A stretch of DNA of 64,000 nucleotides, taken from NCBI RefSeq assembly GCF_947487575.1, contig NZ_CANKXG010000008.1:179451-243450 (forward strand). Reading direction: 5' to 3'. Position numbers and translations under genes: made by a program. The notes beneath the pieces were generated by a model. That model had not been told where the DNA came from and searched no databases. It worked only from the letters and a program-made list of their open reading frames with translations. Below, piece after piece: positions 1 through 8,856 of this stretch. The stretch's first letter is position 1. Each line of letters begins with the position of its first letter. Source of the stretch: an uncultured Algibacter sp. (GTDB lineage Bacteria; Bacteroidota; Bacteroidia; Flavobacteriales; Flavobacteriaceae).

Positions 1-279
1 AACAGCAGTTACATTTCCATTAGGCGCATTAAATGAAATATAATTATTCATCGTCGCTCCAGCTGAAATAGGTACAGTTCCACTACCATTTGAATTAATA
101 GTTACACTATTGTCTATTTCAACATCATCAGGGTTAACTTGAAAGGCTCCTGGAGGTAATACTAATTTTTCATTCATTTGTAATGCAACTTCAGCTTCAT
201 CCGAAATTTTATCAACACTATCCTCTCCACATGTAAATAAGACCATCATAAGAACGATAAATAAATAATTGGTTTTCAT
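1..279 (-). CDS. Partial lipoprotein of unknown function (N-terminal 93 residues)
   Basis: An open frame runs from ATG at 279 to the window edge with no stop, so the C-terminus is missing. It is too truncated for the ORF track. The translation starts MKTNYLFIVLMMVLFTCGED, a hydrophobic signal peptide ending in a lipobox (LFTC, Cys17), so the product should be a lipid-anchored envelope protein. The visible mature part is acidic and Asn/Ser/Gly-rich, suggesting an extracellular beta-rich domain. I do not recognise the family. Confidence 0.75.
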   Translation of the reverse strand, partial: MKTNYLFIVLMMVLFTCGEDSVDKISDEAEVALQMNEKLVLPPGAFQVNPDDVEIDNSVTINSNGSGTVPISAGATMNNYISFNAPNGNVTAV

Positions 280-448
280 AATTTTGATTTTGGTTAGCAG
301 TTATACTAAAAACTATTAACGGATATTAAAACAAAAATGTCCGAAATATACTTACATATAAAACTGACATTTTGTTGGTTAATATAATTCTCCCTAAGAA
401 CTAATTAATAGCGATGTAAATATCAATAATTAGTTTGATTAATGCAAT

Positions 449-461
449 ACTCAAATTGAGT
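449..461. terminator. Short palindrome after the LuxR-type gene
   Basis: ACTCAAATTGAGT is a perfect 13-base palindrome about 12 bases past the stop of the minus-strand regulator. It may be part of a weak terminator. The rest of the gap 280-473 is AT-rich leader for the truncated lipoprotein and shows nothing else I can name. Confidence 0.25.
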
Positions 462-473
462 AGTACAACCTTT

Positions 474-1244
474 TCAAATAAGGTTTCTATTAATTTTAAG
501 CATCCCAATAAGCTCTCCTGTTGAGGATATGTTTAATTTTTTAAGAATATTTCTCCTATGCGTATCAACTGTATTTGCCGTTATACTAAGCTTCTCAGCT
601 ATTTCTTTACTTGAATAGTTTAAAACTAATAGCCTTATAACATCACGTTCTCTATTACTAACACCATCAGAAAGTAATTTTTGAGAAAAATTATTAAAAT
701 AAACCGTTTCATACTCATTTTTATCGTTTAATAATTTAGCTGAAGCACATACTTGCATTTCGATATTAGATGATAATACGGTGTAGTGAGCCAAACCTAT
801 TATAGGTTTGTTTTCCCTATCAAACTCTAGTGGCGTTGTATTTTGTATAATGTTTACATATTCATTGTTTCCATTCTTTAATCGATAATTCCATGTATAT
901 GTCATCTTACTCCTATCTCTAACAGCAATTTCTTTTAAAGTAAAATTCATAAGTTCGTTCAAAGCTTTTAACCATACTTCTAAATCTTCTGGATGCATTT
1001 TACTCCATAAATACCGCATACCCTTTGCCTTTAACTCCACTCTATCCATACCTAAGCAAGCATTCAAATTTTTACTTATGTATTCAAATGATAAATCTTG
1101 CGTGTTAGTAATACAGAAAAAAGTAGAATTATAAGGTAAGTATGTATCTAATTCTATTATTTTTTCAATGTGTTTTTTTAGTGAAGGATTATCATGCGAT
1201 TTAAAAATTTCTTTATAGGCTTCTTTGATACTTCCATTATTCAT
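474..1244 (-). CDS. PAS-like sensor with C-terminal LuxR-type HTH (transcriptional regulator)
   Basis: 256 residues. Residues about 35-160 look like a PAS/PAC fold ('MHPEDLEVW', 'WNYRLKNGN'), so the protein probably senses a small ligand or redox state in the cytoplasm. Residues about 195-250 form a LuxR/GerE helix-turn-helix: 'SNRERDVIRLL' followed by 'SSKEIAEKLSITANTVDTH'. There is no receiver domain or membrane segment. The gene is monocistronic, with the tRNA-Val gene upstream on the same strand. Stand-alone PAS-LuxR proteins of this shape are common in Flavobacteriia. The target genes cannot be predicted from context. Confidence 0.85.
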   Translation of the reverse strand: MNNGSIKEAYKEIFKSHDNPSLKKHIEKIIELDTYLPYNSTFFCITNTQDLSFEYISKNLNACLGMDRVELKAKGMRYLWSKMHPEDLEVWLKALNELMNFTLKEIAVRDRSKMTYTWNYRLKNGNNEYVNIIQNTTPLEFDRENKPIIGLAHYTVLSSNIEMQVCASAKLLNDKNEYETVYFNNFSQKLLSDGVSNRERDVIRLLVLNYSSKEIAEKLSITANTVDTHRRNILKKLNISSTGELIGMLKINRNLI

Positions 1245-1305
1245 AGATGAGAGATTTTCTTAAATATAGATAAAAAAAATTAAGAAGAACCTTATTAATT
1301 TAAGA

Positions 1306-1341
1306 GCATAAAAAAATCCCAAGAAAAATCTTAGGATTTTT
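1306..1341 (-). terminator. Intrinsic terminator of tRNA-Val
   Basis: On the minus strand the sequence just past the tRNA 3' end forms AAAATCCTAAGA / TCTTGGGATTTT around a short T-rich loop and runs into a T tract. This fits a rho-independent terminator for the tRNA transcript. Confidence 0.7.
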
Positions 1342-1342
1342 G

Positions 1343-1417
1343 TGGGCGCGAAGGGATTCGAACCCCTGACCCCTTGGGTGTAAACCAAGTGCTCTGAACC
1401 AACTGAGCTACGCGCCC
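1343..1417 (-). tRNA. tRNA-Val (anticodon UAC)
   Basis: The minus strand folds into a complete cloverleaf. The acceptor GGGCGCG pairs with CGCGCCC followed by discriminator A. The D arm is in 'GTAGCTCAGTTGGTTCAGAGC'-like sequence. The anticodon stem CTTGG/CCAAG encloses loop TTTACAC, which contains TAC. The T arm holds GGTTCGAATCC. No CCA is encoded. Confidence 0.95.
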
Positions 1418-1479
1418 TCTAAATTGGACTGCAAATATAACCTAGTTTTTAATATTGCAAAAACTTTTTCAATAAAAAA

Positions 1480-2697
1480 TTAAATTATTTCTGCTACAAC
1501 AAATGTACTCCCTCCAATAAAAATTAAATCATTGTTTTTTGCGTTTTTTAAAGCCGAATTATAAGCTTCATTAACAGTACCATATGCCTTACCTAATATA
1601 CCAAACTTAGATAATTTTTGTTTTAATTCTTTTTCATTTAATCCTCTTAAAATACTAGGTTTACAGAAGTAATAAGTAGCATTTTTAGGTAGCAAATCGG
1701 CTATCGTACTCAAATCCTTATCATTTACCACTCCAAAAACAATGTGCAAAGACTCGAAAGACTCATTTGAAAGCTGCTGCATTACATGACGCAAGCCCTC
1801 TCTATTATGTCCTGTATCACAAACTACCTTTGGAACCGCATTTAAAACTTGCCAACGTCCTAACAACCTTGTGTTTTTTACAACTTTTAACAAACCTTGA
1901 GTTATATTATTTTCAGAAATATTAAATCCTAATTTTTGAAGTTCATGTATTGTTTGAACAACAGTTTTTATATTCTTAGACTGGTAACTTCCAATCAAAT
2001 CTGATTTATATTTTTTAGAAATGACTTTATCTGCAAAAACAATCTTGGAATTATTAGTTTTGGCTAAACCCTTAAAAACCGATATTGTCTCTTTTTGAGT
2101 TTCACCAATAACTACTGGAACACCTTTCTTGATAATCCCTCCCTTTTCAAAAGCAATAGCTTCACGTGTATCTCCTAAAAACTGTGTATGATCTAAACCA
2201 ATATTTGTAATTACAGAAACCTCTGGAGTAATAATATTAGTAGAATCCAATCTTCCTCCTAAACCAACCTCAACAACAGCAAAATCAACTTTTTGTTTAG
2301 CAAAATATTCAAATGCCATGCCTACTGTCATTTCAAAAAAAGACAGCTTATTAGCTTCAAAAAAGGCTCTGTTTCGCTCGATAAAACCAATAACAAATTG
2401 CTTACTTACTTCTTGTCCGTTAATTTTAATACGCTCCCTAAAATCTTTTAAATGTGGCGATGTATACAACCCAACTTTATACCCGGCTTCTTGTAAAATG
2501 GAGGCCAACATATGGCTTGAAGACCCTTTTCCATTAGTTCCAGCAACGTGAATTGATTTAAACTTTTCTTCTGGGTTAGCTAAGTACTTTGCTAACTTTA
2601 TAGTATTTGATAAATCTTTTTTAAAAGCTGTTTTACCTTGCCTTTGATACATTGGGAGTTGAGAAAACATCCAATTGAGTGTATCTTGATATGTCAT
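1480..2697 (-). CDS. folC: Bifunctional folylpolyglutamate synthase / dihydrofolate synthase
   Basis: 405 residues, normal for FolC. It adds glutamate to dihydropteroate or folates using ATP. The Mur-ligase-type P-loop GTNGKGSSS is at about residues 53-61, followed by 'YTSPHLKDFRERI' and the central 'VEVGLGGRLDSTN' motif. The glutamate-binding region has 'DTGHNREGL'. It is the last gene of a tight exbB-exbD-tonB-folC run: only three bases separate it from the tonB-type stop, so it is probably co-transcribed although functionally unrelated. Confidence 0.93.
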   Translation of the reverse strand: MTYQDTLNWMFSQLPMYQRQGKTAFKKDLSNTIKLAKYLANPEEKFKSIHVAGTNGKGSSSHMLASILQEAGYKVGLYTSPHLKDFRERIKINGQEVSKQFVIGFIERNRAFFEANKLSFFEMTVGMAFEYFAKQKVDFAVVEVGLGGRLDSTNIITPEVSVITNIGLDHTQFLGDTREAIAFEKGGIIKKGVPVVIGETQKETISVFKGLAKTNNSKIVFADKVISKKYKSDLIGSYQSKNIKTVVQTIHELQKLGFNISENNITQGLLKVVKNTRLLGRWQVLNAVPKVVCDTGHNREGLRHVMQQLSNESFESLHIVFGVVNDKDLSTIADLLPKNATYYFCKPSILRGLNEKELKQKLSKFGILGKAYGTVNEAYNSALKNAKNNDLIFIGGSTFVVAEII

Positions 2698-2700
2698 TGA

Positions 2701-3555
2701 CTACTGACTTAATTTGAAGTTAACACTAACAAATCCTATTTGACGCGATGGTGCTTTAGAATCTGATGGCCATTTATGAGACATAGCAATTTTTTTTGCT
2801 GGCTCTAATAAGCATTGAGCCGTATTTGTTGTACCTTTTTGGCCAGGGTCTGCAGATACTACATTACCATTTTGATTAACAATAATTTTTACGATGACCA
2901 TTCCTGACTCATTACAATCTTGTTTCAATCTTTTAAAAGAAGCCTTACCCCTACCATTTAAACCGTAACCAACGCCTCCACTTCCGGTGCCTTGATCCCC
3001 AAAGTAACTTGGCGCATAAGGATTACCATCTAAGCTACCTTTATCTCCAGCTGTATTATCATTACCTTCACTTCCAGTTTCAGAACCTTCAGATTTACTA
3101 ACTCCACCAATTAAAGCATCCAGCTTCTTTCTTTTTTCTTCTTGTTCACGCTTTTCTTTAGCAATTCTATCCGCCTCGGCCTTAGCTTTAGCATCTGCAA
3201 TAGCTTTTGCTTTTGCTTCGGCTTGTTTTTGCTTTTTTATAGCAATTTCTTCTGCGTTTTCTTGTGTTAAAACTTCTTCTTTAACTTCTGATGACTTTGC
3301 AGGTTCTGGTTCTGCTTTTGAAACATCTGGTTGTGGTGGTTCTTCAATTTTACGAGGCTCAGACTTTACAGGTTTCAATGGCTGAATATTCCCTTTACCA
3401 AAACTTGAATTACCAAAATTTACGGCAACACCGTACTCTTCAGGCGGATCCATATATGTTGTACCAACCACAAACAACAAAAGCAACAGAATTACGGCTA
3501 TCAAAGCTGTTAATTTTGCTGAATTCTTTTCATGTTTTGTTTTAAAATACTTCAT
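2701..3555 (-). CDS. TonB/TolA-like energy transducer
   Basis: 284 residues. A short cytoplasmic N-terminus is followed by one membrane segment (about 15-32, 'LTALIAVILLLLLFVV'), then a Pro-rich stretch (EPRKIEEPPQPDV), a long Lys/Ala/Glu coiled coil (about 105-145, TolA-like), a Gly/Ser/Asp-rich linker and a C-terminal domain ('GMVIVKIIVNQNGNVVSA') resembling the TonB C-terminal fold. It should span the periplasm and pass proton-motive energy from ExbB/ExbD to outer-membrane receptors. It lies two bases after exbD. TolA-like and TonB-like roles cannot be separated from sequence alone. Confidence 0.85.
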   Translation of the reverse strand: MKYFKTKHEKNSAKLTALIAVILLLLLFVVGTTYMDPPEEYGVAVNFGNSSFGKGNIQPLKPVKSEPRKIEEPPQPDVSKAEPEPAKSSEVKEEVLTQENAEEIAIKKQKQAEAKAKAIADAKAKAEADRIAKEKREQEEKRKKLDALIGGVSKSEGSETGSEGNDNTAGDKGSLDGNPYAPSYFGDQGTGSGGVGYGLNGRGKASFKRLKQDCNESGMVIVKIIVNQNGNVVSADPGQKGTTNTAQCLLEPAKKIAMSHKWPSDSKAPSRQIGFVSVNFKLSQ

Positions 3556-3557
3556 CC

Positions 3558-3950
3558 CTATTTTGGCTTTACAGCTAAAACAACCTTAAATTTATTTCTA
3601 TTAGCGATATCCATCACTTTTACAACGTTTTTAACAGGAACTGACTCTTCTGCTCTTAGTATAATAGTTGGCTTCTCTTGAGAAGATAACGCAGCTAACA
3701 ATTCGTTTTCTAAAACACTTTCGCCAACTCGTTTTTGGTCTATATAATAGGTTAAATCTTTCTTTATACTAACTGCTACAGACTTTTTATTTTCTGTTTT
3801 TCCACTTGCTTTTGGTAATAAAATATCAATAGCATTTGTGGTTACTAAAGTTGAAGCAATCATAAAAAAGATAAGTAACAAAAACACAATATCTGTCATG
3901 GATGACATATTGAATTCTGGTGTAACCTTATTTCTTCCTCTAAAGTTCAT
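3558..3950 (-). CDS. exbD: ExbD/TolR-family biopolymer transport protein
   Basis: 130 residues with a single N-terminal membrane helix ('MTDIVFLLLIFFMIAST') containing the conserved Asp expected to be protonated in ExbD/TolR. A small periplasmic domain follows ('KPTIILRAEESVPVKNVVKVMDIA'). It should form the inner-membrane motor with the ExbB-type protein one base upstream and drive the TonB-like protein two bases downstream. Confidence 0.92.
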   Translation of the reverse strand: MNFRGRNKVTPEFNMSSMTDIVFLLLIFFMIASTLVTTNAIDILLPKASGKTENKKSVAVSIKKDLTYYIDQKRVGESVLENELLAALSSQEKPTIILRAEESVPVKNVVKVMDIANRNKFKVVLAVKPK

Positions 3951-3951
3951 A

Positions 3952-4653
3952 CTAAGTAGGTTCGTTTAAATGATCTAAAAACTCTAACGAATTTGCTTCC
4001 ATTTGATATACCACTTTATCTGTTCTAACTACTAAGTGATTGTAAGCCATATATGCTACAATACCTACAATTAAACCAGCAACGGTAGTCGTCATAGCGG
4101 TATATAAACCACTTGCTAAAACGTCCATTTGTATAGAACCACCTGCGTTAGCCAATTCGAATATTGCTAATATCATTCCAATTACCGTACCAAGGAACCC
4201 AATCATTGGAGCAGCACCAGAAATGGTTGCTAGAATACTCACGTTTTTTTCTAGTCCATAAATTTCTAAACGGCCAGCGTTTTCGATAGCTGTGTTGATA
4301 TCAGCTAATGGTTTGCCTATTCTAGAAATCCCTTTCCCAATTAATCTTGATACTGGAGTGTTTTGTTGTGCGCAAAGCATTTGAGCTGAATCTATTTTAC
4401 CATTACTTACGTGGTCTTTAATTTGATTCATGAAATTAGCATCAACTTGCGATGCGGCTTTTATTGCAAAAATGCGTTCAAAATAAATATAAATAGCGCC
4501 TACTAAAAGTAAAAACAAAATGGCGATTATCAGTTGTCCTGCAAGGCCTCCACTACTAATTAACTCTATTATTGAAAGTGATTTTTCAACAGATTCACCA
4601 TCAGTTAGTACTTCTGTACCTTCTTGTGTGTCTTGTAATAATGTACTTAGCAT
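3952..4653 (-). CDS. exbB: ExbB/TolQ/MotA-family proton channel protein
   Basis: 233 residues with three membrane segments: about 32-55 ('LIIAILFLLLVGAIYIYF'), and a pair at about 140-165 ('ISGAAPMIGFLGTVIGMI') and 180-205 ('TAMTTTVAGLIVGIVAYMAY'). The last two carry the typical MotA/TolQ/ExbB motifs. It is the first gene of the exbB-exbD-tonB-folC operon. Upstream lies repeat element A, which belongs to the 3' side of nhaD. Confidence 0.92.
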   Translation of the reverse strand: MLSTLLQDTQEGTEVLTDGESVEKSLSIIELISSGGLAGQLIIAILFLLLVGAIYIYFERIFAIKAASQVDANFMNQIKDHVSNGKIDSAQMLCAQQNTPVSRLIGKGISRIGKPLADINTAIENAGRLEIYGLEKNVSILATISGAAPMIGFLGTVIGMILAIFELANAGGSIQMDVLASGLYTAMTTTVAGLIVGIVAYMAYNHLVVRTDKVVYQMEANSLEFLDHLNEPT

Positions 4654-4753
4654 ATAATATTGATTTATTGCAAATGTATAACGTTTTGTTTTTTATTAAA
4701 GTATAATTGATATTTTAATATGCACTTTAAATGTTTTAACGGTTGCTGGATTT

Positions 4754-4847
4754 GCGTTAGGGATTGCAATGAAAAGCCCACAGCACCTCATGTTTTTGAG
4801 GTGCGCGGACTTGTAATGTAAAGCCCGACCCTTGTGGTAACGCCCAA
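4754..4847 (-). repeat. 3'-gene hairpin element, copy A
   Basis: Conserved outer blocks (GCGTTAGGGATTGCA at one end, AAGCCCGACCCTTGTGGTAACGCCCAA at the other, quoted in part) enclose a variable hairpin, here CACCTCA/TGAGGTG. The GTTACC end lies about 18 bases past the stop of nhaD. It matches copies B-E elsewhere in the window, all with the same polarity relative to the preceding gene. Confidence 0.8.
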
Positions 4848-4865
4848 ATAACTTTTATTTAAATT

Positions 4866-6266
4866 TTAAAACCAAGTTCTTGTAAACATGAATGCTACTG
4901 CACCTACTAAGAAACCAACTAAAGCCAACCATGCTATTTTTTTTAAGTACCAGAAAAAATCTATTTTTTCCATACCCATGGCTACAACACCTGCAGCAGA
5001 ACCAATAATTAACATACTTCCTCCAGTTCCTGCAGAATAAGCAATAAAGTGCCATAACTCATTATCTATAGGTTCATGAAACATACCTAAACTAGCTGCT
5101 ACTAAAGGCACATTGTCTATTATAGCAGAACCTACACCTAACAATAATACCACTAAGTCTGAAACTCCTGTGTGCCCTTCTTGATGTAACTCTGTTCCTA
5201 ACATTGGCATTGTATCTTGTAATGACCCAGCAAAATTGAATAAGATTCCTAAAGATTCTAAAGCAGCTACGGCCATTAAAATTCCTAGGAAGAATAATAT
5301 ACTTGGTAATTCTATTTTAGATAATGAGTAATGTACAGGGCTATGCATGGCATGTGCATCGCTTTCTTCTGCACCATGCTCAGTCATACTAAACTTAGAG
5401 CTACTATAAATTTCTGCAAAAATAGCCACTACACCTAAAGACAACATCATACCAACATAAGGTGGTAAATGCGTTATTACTTTAAATATTGGAACAAATA
5501 CAATAGCACCTAAACCTAAATACAGCATGGTACCGCTAAACTTAGATTTCTTTTTTTCTTCAACTTCTTCCATTTCTAAATCCCCTTTAAAGGCTGGTAA
5601 AAATGATGCTATAAATGTTGGTACTGCCATACATAAAAATGATGGCAATAGTAAATACCCAATTAAATGCCCTGTGGTTACTTTTTTCCCAATCCATAGC
5701 ATGGTAGTAGTAACATCGCCAATTGGAGACCAAGCACCACCTGCGTTGGCGGCAATTATTATTAAACCCGCATACCAGATACGCACATTTCTGTCTTTTA
5801 CTATTTTTTGTAGAATAGAAATTAAAACAATGGTTGCTGTAAGATTATCAATTATTGCTGATAAGATGAAAGCCAGTATGGCAAAAATCCAAAGTATTTT
5901 ACTTTTTTTCTTAGTTTTAATAAAGTCTTTAATAGTTGAAAAACCATCAAAATAATCAATGATTTCAACAATAGTCATAGCTCCCAGAAGGAATACTAAA
6001 ATCTCAGAAGTTTTACCTAAATGATGCAATAGGGTTTCTTCCATTAAATGCATCTTTTCTTCGGAAGCTAAACCACCAAAATTTTCCATTAAGGAATGGT
6101 TTCCAGAGTCAAACCATTGTGTAAAGCCATCAATACCTAAAGCTATTAATGCCCAACAAATTGCCATCATGACTAGTGCCGGAATAAGTTTATCAATTTT
6201 AATACTATGCTCTAAAGTAATGGCTAAATAGCCCATTACAAACACTAAGATGATTGCTGCTTCCAT
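4866..6266 (-). CDS. nhaD: Sodium:proton antiporter, NhaD family
   Basis: 466 residues, about 11-13 membrane segments. It exchanges cytoplasmic sodium for protons and is common in marine bacteria. Typical NhaD/ArsB-type signatures are visible: 'IVEIIDYFDGFSTIKDFI', 'DNLTATIVLISIL', 'NAGGAWSPIGDVTTTMLW' and near the C-terminus 'IIDNVPLVAASLGM' with 'AGTGGSMLIIGSAAG'. A His/Glu-rich cytoplasmic loop (about 295-312) may be a pH sensor; that is inference. It is followed eight bases upstream by the dehydrogenase gene on the same strand, so both may share a transcript ending at element A. Confidence 0.92.
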   Translation of the reverse strand: MEAAIILVFVMGYLAITLEHSIKIDKLIPALVMMAICWALIALGIDGFTQWFDSGNHSLMENFGGLASEEKMHLMEETLLHHLGKTSEILVFLLGAMTIVEIIDYFDGFSTIKDFIKTKKKSKILWIFAILAFILSAIIDNLTATIVLISILQKIVKDRNVRIWYAGLIIIAANAGGAWSPIGDVTTTMLWIGKKVTTGHLIGYLLLPSFLCMAVPTFIASFLPAFKGDLEMEEVEEKKKSKFSGTMLYLGLGAIVFVPIFKVITHLPPYVGMMLSLGVVAIFAEIYSSSKFSMTEHGAEESDAHAMHSPVHYSLSKIELPSILFFLGILMAVAALESLGILFNFAGSLQDTMPMLGTELHQEGHTGVSDLVVLLLGVGSAIIDNVPLVAASLGMFHEPIDNELWHFIAYSAGTGGSMLIIGSAAGVVAMGMEKIDFFWYLKKIAWLALVGFLVGAVAFMFTRTWF

Positions 6267-6274
6267 AAATTTAA

Positions 6275-7501
6275 TTAAATTAGTTGTTTTAGTGCAATTT
6301 CAAATGCTGTTGCACTCATTTCGGTTTTTGACTTATTTTTATTGTAAACTTGTTGTATGGCGTCTTTTATTCTATTCGAAGTATCATTAAAAATGGCCTC
6401 ATCTGTCATTTGCACTTTACGCTCCATAAAATACGCAAAAACTCTTGCCATTCCACAATTTGAAATAAAATCTGGAATTAAACTTACTTTATAATCAGTA
6501 TGCTCCATGATTGGCCCAAAGAAAATCTCTCTGTCTGCAAAAGGCACATTAGCACCGCAGGATATAACTTCTAGTCCATTATCAATCATTTCGTCAATTT
6601 GATGAATTGTGATTAATCGTGATGCAGCACAAGGTGCGAAAATTTCGGTATTTAAAGCCCATATCTTTCTATTAATTTCTTCGAAAGGAATTAAATTATC
6701 CGCCACTAAGGTATTATCTCTCTTAGCAAGAAAAAAATGACTTATATCATCAAAAGTAAAACCGTCTTCATTTATAACACCTCCTACTATATCTATAATA
6801 CCAACAATTTTAGCTCCCATTTGAGATAGATAGAAAGCAGCAGCAGCCCCTACATTTCCAAATCCTTGAACAACGGCCCGTTTACCTTTTATAGAACCTC
6901 CATAAATATTATAATACTGCTTTACAGCTTCGGCGACTCCAAATCCTGTAATCATATCGGCTACGGTATACTTTTTTGAAACATCTGGTGAATAATCTGG
7001 GTTTTCAATAACTTTAATTACACCTTGACGCAACTGCCCTATTCTATTAATTTTATCGGCTTCGGTGGGTTTAAAATGCCCATTAAAAACCCCCTCTTGC
7101 GGATGCCAAACTCCACTTTGTTCTGTAATAGGTATTACTTCATGTATTTCATCAACATTCATATCACCACCAGTACCGTAATAACTTTTTAATAATGGGG
7201 AAACAGCTGCATACCAACGCTCTAAAACACCTTTTTTACGAGCATCTTTAGGGTCAAAATTAATACCTGACTTAGCGCCACCAATAGCAGGACCAGAAAC
7301 CGTAAATTTGATTTCCATAGTTTTTGCTAAAGATAAAACTTCGTTCATATCAAGTCCTTTACGCATTCTTGTTCCACCACCTGCAGCTCCCCCACGAAGT
7401 GAATTAATAACCACCCATCCTTCTGCTTCTGTTTTAGAATCTTTCCAGTTAAAGATTATCTCAGGTGCTTTTTTCTCATACTTTCTTAATAATTTTTTCA
7501 T
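6275..7501 (-). CDS. Glu/Leu/Phe/Val dehydrogenase family protein
   Basis: 408 residues. Oxidative deamination of an amino acid with NAD(P), in the cytoplasm. The N-terminal domain has a Gly-rich substrate region ('GGAAGGGTRM'), the catalytic Lys segment 'GGAKSGINFDP' and 'GTGGDMNVDEIHEV'. The C-terminal Rossmann domain has 'QGFGNVGAAAA' followed by 'IVGIIDIVGG'. The length fits glutamate or leucine dehydrogenase, and the substrate is not settled by what I can see. A 15-bp inverted repeat lies in its leader (see separate entry). It is next to nhaD (eight-base gap). Confidence 0.85.
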   Translation of the reverse strand: MKKLLRKYEKKAPEIIFNWKDSKTEAEGWVVINSLRGGAAGGGTRMRKGLDMNEVLSLAKTMEIKFTVSGPAIGGAKSGINFDPKDARKKGVLERWYAAVSPLLKSYYGTGGDMNVDEIHEVIPITEQSGVWHPQEGVFNGHFKPTEADKINRIGQLRQGVIKVIENPDYSPDVSKKYTVADMITGFGVAEAVKQYYNIYGGSIKGKRAVVQGFGNVGAAAAFYLSQMGAKIVGIIDIVGGVINEDGFTFDDISHFFLAKRDNTLVADNLIPFEEINRKIWALNTEIFAPCAASRLITIHQIDEMIDNGLEVISCGANVPFADREIFFGPIMEHTDYKVSLIPDFISNCGMARVFAYFMERKVQMTDEAIFNDTSNRIKDAIQQVYNKNKSKTEMSATAFEIALKQLI

Positions 7502-7506
7502 TCTAC

Positions 7507-7590
7507 TTTCCTAATGACTCATTTATACAACATTCCTATAATCTATACGGAGATAAGTTTAAGCGAAGTTATAATTGAGTCATTAGGAAA
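7507..7590 (-). promoter_or_regulatory. Long-range inverted repeat in the dehydrogenase leader
   Basis: TTTCCTAATGACTCA (7507-7521) and its exact complement TGAGTCATTAGGAAA (7576-7590) are separated by 54 bases, immediately upstream of the dehydrogenase start at 7501. As RNA the arms would form a 15-bp stem very near the start codon. As DNA they could be paired operator half sites or ends of a tiny mobile unit. Confidence 0.6.
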
Positions 7591-7660
7591 ATAAATTTTA
7601 ATTATTAATCTAACAAATATAAAAAACTAAAAAGCTATTAAGATTAATTTTTTATGATTT

Positions 7661-8719
7661 TTATGGGAGAAATATTCTACCAGAACTATGGTCTTTTGAA
7701 GCTCCTGTAACACTTTTCAAACAATTTACTTCGTTTCTAAGTTTTAATATCCCCAAAAAAGCAAAAACAAGGGCTTCTTTAAATTCTACTAAATCATTAT
7801 CAGGAATTAAAATATCAACTTTTTTATTCGATTTGATTTTTGAAATGATATAAGAATTATATGCGCCACCACCAGTAACTAGTACTTTAGAATTCTTTTT
7901 TAAAACTCGTGCTATTTGTTTTGAAATATGGTCTGAAAATGTTTTAAGAATATCTTTCTCTTCACCTCTTGCAGCTTCAATAAGCGGGAAAATATTTTTA
8001 TTAACCCACTCTAACCCTAATGATTTTGGTGGTTTTTCACTATAAAAATCTAACTCACTTAACATATTTCCCAAAGTCAGCAAATATGCTCCTGATGCTG
8101 CAATTTCACCCTTATCATCATAATCAAACCCTAATTGTTTAGCATATTTATTAAGGACAATATTAACTGGACAAATATCATAAGCAACCCGTTTATCATT
8201 CAAATCCATGGAAACATTTGCAAATCCTCCTAAATTCAAACAAAAATCGTATTCAGAAAACAACAATTTGTCCCCAACTGGAACAAGTGGAGCACCTTGA
8301 CCTCCTAGTTCAATATCCTGTACTCTAAAATCGCATACAACCATTTGTTGCAATATTTTAGCTAAAAATGGCAGATTACCTATTTGATAAGTTAATGCTT
8401 TATCTGGTTGGTGTAACGCCGTATGCCCATGAGAGCAAACAGCGTCAATATTTTCTATACCATATCTATCTATAAAATTTCTAATAACACCTCCTAAATA
8501 TTCAGTATAATCAACATCTATAATTTTTAATTCATCCAAAGAATTATTGACTAAATTCTTGAGTTTTTTATACCATTTAGAAGAATATTCAACAGTTTCA
8601 GCATTCAGAATCTCGAAACCCCAATTATCATTTAAATAAAACTTAGTATAAACTAAATCAATTCCATCTAAAGATGTACCAGACATTACACCAATTACAT
8701 AATATTCATCTTTCATCAT
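7661..8719 (-). CDS. anmK: Anhydro-N-acetylmuramic acid kinase
   Basis: 352 residues, the usual size. It phosphorylates and opens 1,6-anhydro-MurNAc recovered from peptidoglycan turnover. Family signatures are clear: 'VMSGTSLDGIDL' at the N-terminus, 'AVCSHGHTALHQP', 'LGGFANVS' and 'LVTGGGAYNSYII' near the C-terminus (ASKHA fold). It is divergent from the acyl-CoA dehydrogenase gene and apparently monocistronic. Confidence 0.93.
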   Translation of the reverse strand: MMKDEYYVIGVMSGTSLDGIDLVYTKFYLNDNWGFEILNAETVEYSSKWYKKLKNLVNNSLDELKIIDVDYTEYLGGVIRNFIDRYGIENIDAVCSHGHTALHQPDKALTYQIGNLPFLAKILQQMVVCDFRVQDIELGGQGAPLVPVGDKLLFSEYDFCLNLGGFANVSMDLNDKRVAYDICPVNIVLNKYAKQLGFDYDDKGEIAASGAYLLTLGNMLSELDFYSEKPPKSLGLEWVNKNIFPLIEAARGEEKDILKTFSDHISKQIARVLKKNSKVLVTGGGAYNSYIISKIKSNKKVDILIPDNDLVEFKEALVFAFLGILKLRNEVNCLKSVTGASKDHSSGRIFLP

Positions 8720-8809
8720 AGAAAGTAAATGTAATCAACTTACTTAAATATATAAAAGAATCAACCCGTGAAATTGAGCCATTGTTTTTAAGTATTCACA
8801 TTTAAAAGC

Positions 8810-8817
8810 TATATTTG
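8810..8817 (+). promoter_or_regulatory. Possible Bacteroidetes -7 box for the acyl-CoA dehydrogenase
   Basis: TATATTTG matches the TAnnTTTG -7 consensus known for Bacteroidetes and lies about 40 bases before the start at 8857. I see no convincing -33 TTTG at the usual spacing, so this is tentative. Confidence 0.4.
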
Positions 8818-8856
8818 TAAACATTTTTTACCAAAACAAGATTTTAATTACGAATT

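Noticed and set aside
5527-5955. 142-residue plus-strand ORF
   Set aside because: Antisense shadow of nhaD.
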